DNA from: Candidatus Accumulibacter sp. ACC003
GTDB lineage: Bacteria; Pseudomonadota; Gammaproteobacteria; Burkholderiales; Rhodocyclaceae
Length of the DNA stretch: 64,000 nt
Direction of reading: 5' to 3'
Assembly: GCF_907163085.1 (NCBI RefSeq)
Contig: NZ_CAJQTX010000001.1
Span: 1-64,000 of the forward strand
Shown: piece after piece, positions 27,686 to 34,523 of the stretch
Position numbering within the stretch: position 1 is the first letter of the stretch
Layout: every line of letters begins with the position of its first letter
Program-made: the position numbers and the translations under genes
Notes under the pieces: model-generated
The model's database searches: none
What the model was told of the DNA's origin: nothing
Seen by the model: only the letters and a program-made list of their open reading frames with translations

Positions 27686-28905
27686 GCGGATTCCTTCTTC
27701 GGCCTGCGCCTGGATGCTTTGCTGTTCGCCGCGTCAACGGGGTCGAGCGGTCTCGGTGAGCGATAGTAGTTCTTACGATAAAACGAGACCAGATATCCCA
27801 TCAACTCCAACACCAGGAAGCGCCCTTCTTCAATCATGGCTTTCGCCTTCATCGGCGGAACGGTCTTTGCATTATTTGCCAGTGTCATTGAGTGCAACTC
27901 GGCGACATCACGCGCTCCCGCCTGCAGATAGCCCATATCATCCGCCAGTTCCCGAAGCTGGTCCGAGACGGGGTTTTCGGCCTTGAGTGCGAGGTTCTCC
28001 AGTGCCAGCGCCAGAATCTCACCGTACCTCGAAACCAGTTCGGCAAAGACATCCCGGGCGGACTGCGAAAGTGGGACGACACTATACATGCTGCTGACGA
28101 CCGATAGTGAAGCGGGATTGGCGATTGCCTCCCTGCGTTCGAGTTCCTCGCGTATCTTCTCGGATTGCCGCAGCTGCAACTTCGCCGCTTCCAGTGCGGC
28201 CTCGTCGGCCTTGCGTCGGGTCAGATCGGAAAAAATGCCGACCAGATGTGTGACCTGAGCATCGGCGTCTCGAATTCGCGAGATCGAGAGCAACTCGGGA
28301 TAAAGCGATCCGTCCTTGCGTCGATTGACGACCTCGCCCTGCCAGAAGCCGTTTTTGGCAATCGCTTTCCACATCAGCGTGTAGAAGGCGCGATCGTGCT
28401 CGTGCGACTTGAGAATGCGCGGCGTACGGCCAAGCGCTTCTTCCGCGCTATAGCCGGTGATCTCGGTAAAAGAGCGATTGACGCTAACGATGACGCCGTC
28501 GGGACGGGTGACGATGATGCCTTCACGAGCGCTCTCGAACACCCGCCCGGCGAGCACCAATTGCTGCGCCAGCGCGCGTCTCTCGGTCGTGTCGCGCAGG
28601 CTGACCGCAATCGCCGGCTGGCCCAGCCAGTCGAACGCCACGGCGCGCAGCTCTGCCCAACCGATGCGGCCGGCACTATCGATAGACTCGATTTCGCTAC
28701 AGCTGTTGCCCAAATCAATCGGCAGACCGAGGTTTTTTCCAAGCAGCGGGCGGCCACCGAACATGTGATGGGCGCTGGTGTTGGCGTAGAGGACGACGCC
28801 CGCATCATCAAGCACAACGATGCCGTCCGGCATCGCCGAAAACAGACCGAGAACGGCGCCCTTGTCGAACGATGACTCTAGTTGAAGCCGTGGATCAGCA
28901 GTCAT
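27682..28905 (-). CDS. PAS-PAS protein with C-terminal KaiA/RsbU-like helical domain (no kinase)
   Basis: 407 residues. Two PAS domains (about 15-105, 115-235) are followed by a coiled coil (235-262) and an all-helical C-terminal domain (about 275-385). There is no HisKA or HATPase. The helical domain (ARDVFAELVSRYGEILALAL, LRELADDMGYLQAGARDVAE, LVLELMGYLVSFYRKNYY) has the length and hydrophobic pattern of the four-helix KaiA C-terminal / RsbU N-terminal fold. That makes it a candidate KaiA analogue regulating KaiC, or an RsbT/partner-binding module. The PAS pair is paralogous to that of the histidine kinase ending the operon. The gene sits immediately upstream of kaiB1-kaiC with a 4-bp overlap. 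The fold assignment is inference from pattern, not search. Confidence 0.75.
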   Translation of the reverse strand: MTADPRLQLESSFDKGAVLGLFSAMPDGIVVLDDAGVVLYANTSAHHMFGGRPLLGKNLGLPIDLGNSCSEIESIDSAGRIGWAELRAVAFDWLGQPAIAVSLRDTTERRALAQQLVLAGRVFESAREGIIVTRPDGVIVSVNRSFTEITGYSAEEALGRTPRILKSHEHDRAFYTLMWKAIAKNGFWQGEVVNRRKDGSLYPELLSISRIRDADAQVTHLVGIFSDLTRRKADEAALEAAKLQLRQSEKIREELERREAIANPASLSVVSSMYSVVPLSQSARDVFAELVSRYGEILALALENLALKAENPVSDQLRELADDMGYLQAGARDVAELHSMTLANNAKTVPPMKAKAMIEEGRFLVLELMGYLVSFYRKNYYRSPRPLDPVDAANSKASRRRPKKESA

Positions 28906-28952
28906 TGGGCAAGTACTTGGTCATTGGCGTGGGGGATAGCGGGCGTCATCGT

Positions 28953-29246
28953 TCAGCGGCTCTGGTTTGGCTTTCCATCGCTGGCAATGATCGAGAGGAT
29001 CTTCTCGGACTGGGCAATGCCACCGAGCAGCTTCAGGATCGGCAAAGGCACGATCCTTACCAGGGTAGGTGTGGCGAAGACGTCGCTCTGCAGCGCCTTT
29101 TCCGGCTCCTCGAGGACATCGACCACTTCCAGCGTCCAGTTTCCAGGACCGACTTCGGCGTCCATCGCCTGGCCCAGATTGGCCACCTGTTGCCGTATTT
29201 CGTCATTGGCGCCAGCGACGAACAGGCTCAATTGCAGTATGCTCAT
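28953..29246 (-). CDS. KaiB homologue (copy 2, divergent)
   Basis: 97 residues. It shares the KaiB layout (LQLSLFVAGANDEIRQQVANL, EVVDVLEEPEKALQSDVFATPTLVRIVPLP, SEKILSII) but differs at most positions from KaiB1 and lacks the charged tail. Its ATG overlaps the receiver gene stop (29243-29246). A second KaiB-type protein within one kai operon often binds other partners, such as histidine-kinase output proteins. Which partner it has here cannot be told. Confidence 0.88.
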   Translation of the reverse strand: MSILQLSLFVAGANDEIRQQVANLGQAMDAEVGPGNWTLEVVDVLEEPEKALQSDVFATPTLVRIVPLPILKLLGGIAQSEKILSIIASDGKPNQSR

Positions 29247-29650
29247 GGCTTGCTTTCCGTATCGTGGGGTGCTAAGTCGCTTGCCGTGATCGCTTTCGCG
29301 ATCATTCGAATCTGCTCCGGCGACAGGGGTTTGGCAGCCAGTTGGAAAGACATGCCGTCTTCCCTGGCCTGGCGCAGTCGTTCCAGATACTCCTGCGCAA
29401 AGGCCGTAGCGATGTACACCGCTATCGTCGCGTCCATGGCTTGCAGTCGACGCAGAGTTTCCACCCCGTCCATGCCCGGCATGTTGAGATCGAGAAATAC
29501 CAGATCGGGGCGCCGCGCAGCGGCAAGCTCCAGTCCGACCGGCCCGCTGTCGGCGAGCTGGACATCGTAGCCCTCGTCGATCAGCGCAAGCTCGAAGGCG
29601 TCACGCACCGCACGATCATCGTCGACTACCAGAATTACTTGCGCTGCCAT
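29243..29650 (-). CDS. Single-domain response regulator (CheY-like receiver)
   Basis: 135 residues, receiver only: ILVVDDDRAVRDAFELAL (acidic pocket), acceptor Asp in DLVFLDLNMPGMDG, Thr in YIATAF and Lys in LAAKPLS. There is no output domain, so it acts by protein interaction or as a phosphate shuttle. Start ATG at 29650 overlaps the stop of the upstream kinase, and its own stop overlaps kaiB2. The kinase at 29650-31170 is the obvious phosphodonor. Confidence 0.92.
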   Translation of the reverse strand: MAAQVILVVDDDRAVRDAFELALIDEGYDVQLADSGPVGLELAAARRPDLVFLDLNMPGMDGVETLRRLQAMDATIAVYIATAFAQEYLERLRQAREDGMSFQLAAKPLSPEQIRMIAKAITASDLAPHDTESKP

Positions 29651-31170
29651 CACTTTTCCTCGCGAAAAACACCAATTTCGATAGCGAAAACAGCGCCACC
29701 ACCCGGCGCATCAGCCTGCGTCAGCTGCCCCCCGGCATTGTCAATCAACTGACGAGAAACTGCCAGCCCCAGGCCGGTCCCGCTGCCGGTCGACCGGGTG
29801 GTAAAAAACGGATCGAAAATCCTGGTCCGGAGGGCTTTCGGAATCCCCGGGCCGTTGTCGGCGATGCTCAGCACGGCGCGTGCTGTCTCGGGCTGCTCGA
29901 GCAGCGTAAGAGTCACCCGATGCGGCGCCGGCGACTCTTGGCAGGCGTGGCAGGCATTGAGCAGCAGATTGAGCAGCACCTGCTGCAGGGCATCACCGGT
30001 GCAGCGCAGGCGCGGCACCAGCGCTGGCAGGCGAAGATCGAAGGCCACGTCGGCCTGACGCATCTCCCCTTCAATCAGCGCCAGAGTGTCGGCAATGACC
30101 CGTGCCGGGTCGCAGTGCTGATTGGCAGCCGCTGGCTGCATACGCGCGTACACCAGCATGTTCTTGACAATGCGGGCAACGCGCTCGACTTCTCCGACCG
30201 CACGTTCAAGCATCTCGCGCGGCCGCCCGGGTTCCAGCTTGTCGATGGCGTAGGCGAGGTAGCCGTGGATACCCATCAGAGGATTGTTGACCTCGTGGGC
30301 AACACCACCGACCAGGGTGCCCAGGGCGCTCAGCTTTTCCATCTGTACCGCTTTGGCCTGTGACTGCTTGAGTTCCTGATAGGCGGATGCCAGTTTCGCC
30401 GTGCGCTTGACCACCTTCTTTTCGAGCTCCAGGTTCAGCGTTTTCAGCGCCTCGGCTGCCCGCGCTTGCGCTGCTCGCGCCCGATTCAGCTGCGCCGACA
30501 TGTCGTTGAAAGTACGGGAAAGTCGACCAAACTCGTTGCCGCTGGTGATGGGCAAGGCGTGCTCCAGATCGCCGCTCGCCGCGCGCTCCAGTCCGGTGAG
30601 CAACAAGCTGAAACCCTGGCTTAGACGTCGCGACAAGAAACCCAGGGCCAGCACGCTGAAGAGAGACGAGGCGACCAGCACCGTGATGATCCGCGTATCC
30701 GCGGTGTGCTGGATGCGCTCCATCGACTGGCGCTGCAGATCGGCAAGTTGCTGCACCTTGAAGCGCAAGACCTGAACGTTAAGCAGCAGGGCCGCCATCA
30801 CTTCTTCACGCGCAATATCGTGGCCGTCGAGCAACAAGTTCATCAGGCGGCCATTGTCCGCAAGATCTGTGCGGATGGCATCGAGCAGCCCGGCGCTTGC
30901 CGGCTCGCTGAAGTGCGCGTCAGCCAGCAATTCGCTTACCGCGGCATGCTGTTTGCGTGCCTGCATGGCGACTCGGGGACTGGTGTAGAGCATGTGCTCC
31001 TGATTCAGGATGATCAGGCTGGCAATCTCGCGGCTAGCCTGCTCCGCTAGCTGTGCCCCGTAGCGCGACTGATCGACGTCTTTCCAGGACGCCCAAAGGA
31101 GCGCGCCGACCAGCAGGGCGAAGACCCCGGGAAGCAGCGCGGCCAGTCTGAGTTGGCTTCGGATGAGCAC
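29650..31170 (-). CDS. Membrane sensor histidine kinase (helical periplasmic sensor, HAMP)
   Basis: About 506 residues. A short N-terminus leads into TM1 ([20 protein letters not shown]), a periplasmic four-helix-type sensor of about 145 residues, TM2 ([18 protein letters not shown]), HAMP ([18 protein letters not shown]) and a coiled coil. The transmitter has H-box [22 protein letters not shown] and ATPase boxes [13 protein letters not shown] and [13 protein letters not shown]. It is a different subfamily from the GQLAAGVAHE kinases elsewhere in the window. The start is uncertain: GTG 31170 lies 4 bp after the stop of a small upstream frame, while ATGs at 31248 and 31269 would extend it by an implausible leader. 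It heads the kai operon with its receiver. Confidence 0.85.
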   Translation of the reverse strand: MLIRSQLRLAALLPGVFALLVGALLWASWKDVDQSRYGAQLAEQASREIASLIILNQEHMLYTSPRVAMQARKQHAAVSELLADAHFSEPASAGLLDAIRTDLADNGRLMNLLLDGHDIAREEVMAALLLNVQVLRFKVQQLADLQRQSMERIQHTADTRIITVLVASSLFSVLALGFLSRRLSQGFSLLLTGLERAASGDLEHALPITSGNEFGRLSRTFNDMSAQLNRARAAQARAAEALKTLNLELEKKVVKRTAKLASAYQELKQSQAKAVQMEKLSALGTLVGGVAHEVNNPLMGIHGYLAYAIDKLEPGRPREMLERAVGEVERVARIVKNMLVYARMQPAAANQHCDPARVIADTLALIEGEMRQADVAFDLRLPALVPRLRCTGDALQQVLLNLLLNACHACQESPAPHRVTLTLLEQPETARAVLSIADNGPGIPKALRTRIFDPFFTTRSTGSGTGLGLAVSRQLIDNAGGQLTQADAPGGGAVFAIEIGVFREEK

Positions 31171-31174
31171 GCGA

Positions 31175-31417
31175 TCAGGCTCGGGAAATGACCGTAGCCG
31201 CTTCGTCGCGAGCCACGCTTTCGGCGCACAGGAGACGCCGCACGGCATCCGGATGTTGGCGCACGCCATCGTCTCGGCCAAGGAGCAAGAAAGGACTGAC
31301 TGCCAGCCCGGAGGCGGTCCCGAGGGCCGCGAACGGGCGTGCGACACGAAAAGCGCTGCCGATAGCAGCGACGAAATCGATCAGCGGCTCTTTCGCCGCA
31401 GCCACCGTGCCGTCCAA
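31175..31417 (-). CDS. Small hypothetical protein at the head of the kai operon
   Basis: An 80-residue frame starting TTG at 31417 with AGGAG placed 7 bp upstream and ending TGA at 31175-31177, only 4 bp before the GTG of the sensor kinase. Codon third positions are mostly G/C, as in neighbouring genes. The sequence (MDGTVAAAKEPLIDFVAAIG at the start, then ARPFAALGTASGLAVSPFLLLG) is not one I recognise, and has no clear signal peptide or full transmembrane helix. It may instead be a leader or the degraded remnant of a larger gene. Codon bias and ribosome site make translation plausible. Confidence 0.45.
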   Translation of the reverse strand: MDGTVAAAKEPLIDFVAAIGSAFRVARPFAALGTASGLAVSPFLLLGRDDGVRQHPDAVRRLLCAESVARDEAATVISRA

Positions 31418-31460
31418 TGTCTTTCTCCTTGCTTGCCACTGCCAGTGAGAGCGGGTACGG

Positions 31461-31508
31461 TCATCGCTTTCTTGATCTCGGGAATCTCGACGTGCCATGA
31501 CCGTTAGC
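31461..31508. repeat. Dispersed 48-bp repeat, copy A
   Basis: These 48 bp match 58159-58206 at about 41 of 48 positions in the same orientation without gaps, beginning TCAT(C/G)GCTTTC and ending CATGACCGTTAGC. The copy lies in the intergenic region between the kai operon (44 bp upstream of the small frame) and the caspase gene. If read as protein on the minus strand, nearly all differences are non-synonymous, so it is not a conserved peptide. Confidence 0.6.
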
Positions 31509-31710
31509 TTGCCTGGTCGCCCCCTGCCAAGAGTTCCGGGAGCCGCCGCATGGCGTTTCCCGCGACTATACGCTTAACGACGGCAGCCCGATTCGAGCAC
31601 CGGGCATCTGATCTACAACAGCCGCTCGCGAGCTCGCCATTACGAGGTCGACGGCAGTGGCGCTGGCGCCGCGCTGCAGTTCGCGACCGTGAGCAGCGTG
31701 CCGGCGACGC

Positions 31711-31738
31711 TTGTTATTCAGTCCCGGCTTGCTAGACT
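31711..31738 (+). promoter_or_regulatory. Possible sigma70 promoter of the caspase-like gene
   Basis: TTGTTA (31711-31716) and TAGACT (31733-31738) are spaced by 16 bp, each 4/6 to consensus, about 46 bp upstream of the ATG at 31785. The -10 lies inside the loop of the inverted repeat 31724-31754, which suggests an operator. Prediction only. Confidence 0.35.
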
Positions 31739-31754
31739 GAAGCCGGCAAGCCGG
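31724..31754. promoter_or_regulatory. 9-bp perfect inverted repeat in the caspase gene leader (candidate operator or RNA hairpin)
   Basis: CCGGCTTGC (31724-31732) is the exact reverse complement of GCAAGCCGG (31746-31754), with a 13-bp spacer that contains the predicted -10. It lies 30 bp before the start codon. It could bind a dimeric repressor or form a 5' hairpin in the transcript. Confidence 0.45.
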
Positions 31755-31784
31755 CAGCAAGTCATTAAACGACAGGAGACCGTG

Positions 31785-32627
31785 ATGAGCAAACGCGCAC
31801 TTTGTATGGGCATCAACAACTACCCGGGCACGCACATGGACCTGCACGGTTGCGTGAACGACGCCAACGACTGGGCCGCCGAACTGACGGCGCGCGGGTT
31901 TTCGGTCAGCAAGCTGCTCGACAGCCAGGCGACCAAGGCGGCGATGGTCAACGCCATCGAGTCGCTGATTGCCGGTGGGGTCAGCGGCGACGTGCTGGTC
32001 ATCACCTACTCGGGGCATGGCACCTACGTTCCCGATAGCAACGGCGACGAGGTCGATGGCCTCGACGAGGCGCTCTGCCCCTACGATATTCAGACCGGTG
32101 GCGGGCCGCTGATCGACGACGAGATCAATACCCTGTTCGCCGCGCGCAAGGCCGGCGTGCGGCTGCTGCTGATTTCGGACAGCTGTCATTCGGGTACCGT
32201 GACGCGCGCCGCTGCGCCCGATTCCGACGCCGCGAACGCGCCGCGCCCGCGTTTCATGCCGATGGCTAACTGGCTGCCGGCGGACAAGTTGCCGCCGGCA
32301 ATCGGCGGCCACCTGGTCAGCGCCGTGCCGGGCGTTGCCGGCGTTTCGCCTTTCGCCGGCGCGTTGTCGCCGATGCTCGGCGACCTGCTGCTGGCGGGCT
32401 GCCAGGAAGGACCAAACAACTTCAGCTACGATGCGACGATCAGCGGCCGCCCCTGCGGCGCCTTCAGCTATTACGCGATGAAGACGCTGAAGAGACTGCC
32501 GGCCAACGCCACCTACGCGCAGTGGCACGCGGCGATCAGTCCGGGGTCGCTGCCGTCGGCGTCGTATCCGCAGAGCCCGCAGATCTTTGGTAGCGCGGAC
32601 GCCTGCAGCCGGCCGATTTTTACCTGA
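31785..32627 (+). CDS. Caspase-like protease (metacaspase / orthocaspase, peptidase C14)
   Basis: 280 residues, p20-type caspase fold. MSKRALCMGINNYPG opens the first strand. The catalytic His is H78 in TYSGHGTYV and the catalytic Cys is C134 in ISDSCHSGT, both in their canonical contexts. The S1-forming acidic residues of metacaspases (DEVDGLDEALCPYD) follow the His. There is no signal peptide, transmembrane segment or added sensor domain. ATG 31785 is preceded by ACAGGAGAC. It opens a cluster with a lipase/CHAT protease and a TIR/SLOG-like protein. That company suggests a regulated cell-death or conflict role, though cyanobacterial orthocaspases also have housekeeping functions. Confidence 0.9.
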   Translation: MSKRALCMGINNYPGTHMDLHGCVNDANDWAAELTARGFSVSKLLDSQATKAAMVNAIESLIAGGVSGDVLVITYSGHGTYVPDSNGDEVDGLDEALCPYDIQTGGGPLIDDEINTLFAARKAGVRLLLISDSCHSGTVTRAAAPDSDAANAPRPRFMPMANWLPADKLPPAIGGHLVSAVPGVAGVSPFAGALSPMLGDLLLAGCQEGPNNFSYDATISGRPCGAFSYYAMKTLKRLPANATYAQWHAAISPGSLPSASYPQSPQIFGSADACSRPIFT

Positions 32628-32652
32628 AGTTCCGGGGGCGCGCTAGCGCCAG

Positions 32653-32666
32653 GCGCCGGCCGGCGC
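32653..32666. repeat. 14-bp perfect GC palindrome
   Basis: GCGCCGGCCGGCGC reads identically on both strands, 26 bp after the caspase stop codon, and contains a NaeI/NgoMIV-type GCCGGC core. It is the first of two loopless palindromes in the caspase-lipase intergenic gap. Confidence 0.5.
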
Positions 32667-32680
32667 TTGCCGTGCCCGAT

Positions 32681-32704
32681 GCTGGCGGCTGGCCAGCCGC
32701 CAGC
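32681..32704. repeat. 24-bp perfect palindrome between caspase and lipase/CHAT genes
   Basis: The 12-bp half GCTGGCGGCTGG is followed immediately by its exact reverse complement, with no loop. It lies in the 152-bp gap between the caspase-like gene and the start at 32780. It may be a dimer-binding operator, a transcription pause/termination hairpin, or simply a relic of a GC-rich repeat. There is no T-run after it. Confidence 0.6.
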
Positions 32705-32779
32705 CGCCAGCTGTCAGTCGCGTCAGCCCGTTGCTGGGCTGGCAGCGCCGCATGCAAGCAGAACCTCCTGGAGTAGACC

Positions 32780-33472
32780 ATGGCGAAAACCACCACTCTG
32801 AATCTCACGGGTCGACCGAGCGACCGCAAACAATTGCCGGTTCTGCTGCAATCGACGCGGCGTTCGGCCGATGGGGCGGAGGCGGCCGACGATCCCTTCC
32901 TGCCGCCCGACTACCTGCAGCTGCGGGCCAGTTTCGACGTCGGCGCGGCGGTCCGTGGTGGCGCTGCCAGCGCCCAGCAGTACGAAGCCCAGGACGACGA
33001 AGTGCTGGTCCTCGAACTGGCTGACGGCGGCGTGTTGATCACCAGCGCCGGCAAGCTCAAGGCGGCGCTGCAACGTAGTCGCCCCGAGCTGCTCGGTGCC
33101 GACGGTGACATTCTTTTCGATCGGCTGCGCGGCGACGCGGCGGCGCGCGGGGCCATCGGCGACGCTGTCGGTGGCCTGGTCAGCAAGGTCTTCGCCCTGG
33201 CCGTCGGCACCGGCAGCGATGCGATCATCGACGCGGCGCGCGACAAACTCGTCGAACTGGGGCAGGGCGGGGGTGGCGAAAAGCAGCAGCTGGGCGTCAG
33301 CTGGCTGGGCACCAGGGAAGCCGAAATGATAGAGGGGTTATGTAATACTGGAGTACGAGCGAGGGAAAACGTAAGCGGTGAACGGGGGATAGCGCTAGGG
33401 GGTGGGGAAGGAAGGGAAGGGGAAGGGCAGGGGGGGGGGTGCGGCAGGGGGGTGGGTGGGGTGCCTGGCTGA
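32780..33472 (+). CDS. N-terminal fragment of the lipase/CHAT protein, running into low-GC sequence
   Basis: Starts at ATG 32780 with GGAG 7 bp upstream. It is well-behaved coding sequence for about 184 residues (to about 33331, ending GVSWLGTREAEMI), including VLELADGGVLITSAGKL and a helical AIGDAVGGLVSKVFALAVG stretch. Beyond that the codon pattern collapses: the frame only stays open through a G-rich run to 33472, producing a Gly/Arg/Glu low-complexity tail. The downstream fragment starting around 34488 resumes coding without its own start or ribosome site. The two are therefore most likely parts of one gene interrupted by about 1.15 kb. The fragment itself matches no family I can name. 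Confidence 0.6.
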   Translation: MAKTTTLNLTGRPSDRKQLPVLLQSTRRSADGAEAADDPFLPPDYLQLRASFDVGAAVRGGAASAQQYEAQDDEVLVLELADGGVLITSAGKLKAALQRSRPELLGADGDILFDRLRGDAAARGAIGDAVGGLVSKVFALAVGTGSDAIIDAARDKLVELGQGGGGEKQQLGVSWLGTREAEMIEGLCNTGVRARENVSGERGIALGGGEGREGEGQGGGCGRGVGGVPG

Positions 33473-34487
33473 CATAGGTACTGGTAGGAACAAGAACGGA
33501 TGAAAAGACACGGAGGAAGGGAGAAAGTGATGACCATGGGCGACGTCAGAGGCAAAGTGACGCAAGAAGGTAGCCAGGTGAGGAGCTGATCAATCTGTGC
33601 ACGAGCGCGACAGCGGCGAGAAGGGGGGGACGGCGAGTTGACATCCTTGTGATCTCGGAGACGGCGTGGAAGGTCGCAAGTGAAGCGACACCATACTGGT
33701 ACAAAATAACTAGAAAGACGGATGGAGGGATGTATGCGTGTATACAAATGGATGGCGTGGGTAGAGTTGGAAACGCGTAAAGGTTAACAAGCTGTCATAT
33801 ATTGGTGGCAGACACAGAGAGAAGGGAAGGAGAAAGGATGTACGGCTGAACGAATCAGAGACATGCGTAATCACTACTCAGGAAATGATGTGACTGGCGT
33901 CCACAATCATGAACACTTCACTAGCAGTTACAGGCATGGCCAGTAGTGGCAGTTATACTGCCTAGGGAAGGGAAAATGACAGTGGAGCACACAGCAACCT
34001 ATATAGCCGGATAGCACCAGAGTCATCAGAGCGAAAACAGAGGACACCATAACAGAAAAATTGTCATCTGAAAAAAAACTCGCGACAATGGCGCGCCGGG
34101 ATTCAGCTCATCCTGGTTTGTCGCCGTGGTCGCGTGACAGGTGGGTCATGGATTTCCAAATACGGGTGGGTGGAGGTAGCTAGATTGTACTCAGGATAAA
34201 CTGCGGGATATGTTATGTACAAGGAACTACATACAAATGGCACGAACTGTTCAAATAATACGCAAAGAATGGCTGGTAGTGTACCTAGGTAAGGCCAGAA
34301 GGGGATGATCGAAAAACAAGAGAATCGCGCGGAACGCAAGACGGTCTCCAAGTGAACAAGCGGAGAGCGAATACAAAAAAATGAAGAAACATACAGGATG
34401 CAATCGGGAGGACAAATAACAGCGCAAAAAGCAAAGTGAAACAAAAGACAAAAGAAAGAGGAAAGAGGAATAGAAAAAAGAAAAACC
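33332..34487. other. About 1.15 kb of low-GC, purine-rich, non-coding sequence inside the lipase/CHAT gene
   Basis: GC drops from about two thirds to about 45 percent (27 of 60 in the line at 33841), stops occur in all frames, and no codon bias is visible. The left part has G-runs, including ten consecutive G near 33430-33440, and the right part has long A/G tracts up to 34490. I find no ribosome sites, transposase motifs, flanking direct repeats or terminal inverted repeats. To rejoin the flanking frames the removed length must be 1 modulo 3. It could be a mis-assembled or error-filled gap, an inserted foreign segment, or an unrecognised intervening element. The sequence alone cannot decide, but an artefact is a serious possibility. 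Confidence 0.6.
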
Positions 34488-34523
34488 GAGCAGCGCGCGC
34501 AGCTACGGCGCCTGGCCGGCGCG

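Noticed and set aside
33439-34487. Group II intron hypothesis for the low-GC segment (a GTGCG occurs near its left edge)
   Set aside because: No domain V hairpin, no reverse transcriptase and no A-Y 3' end at the coding junction; the GTGCG is a chance match about 100 bp inside the segment.
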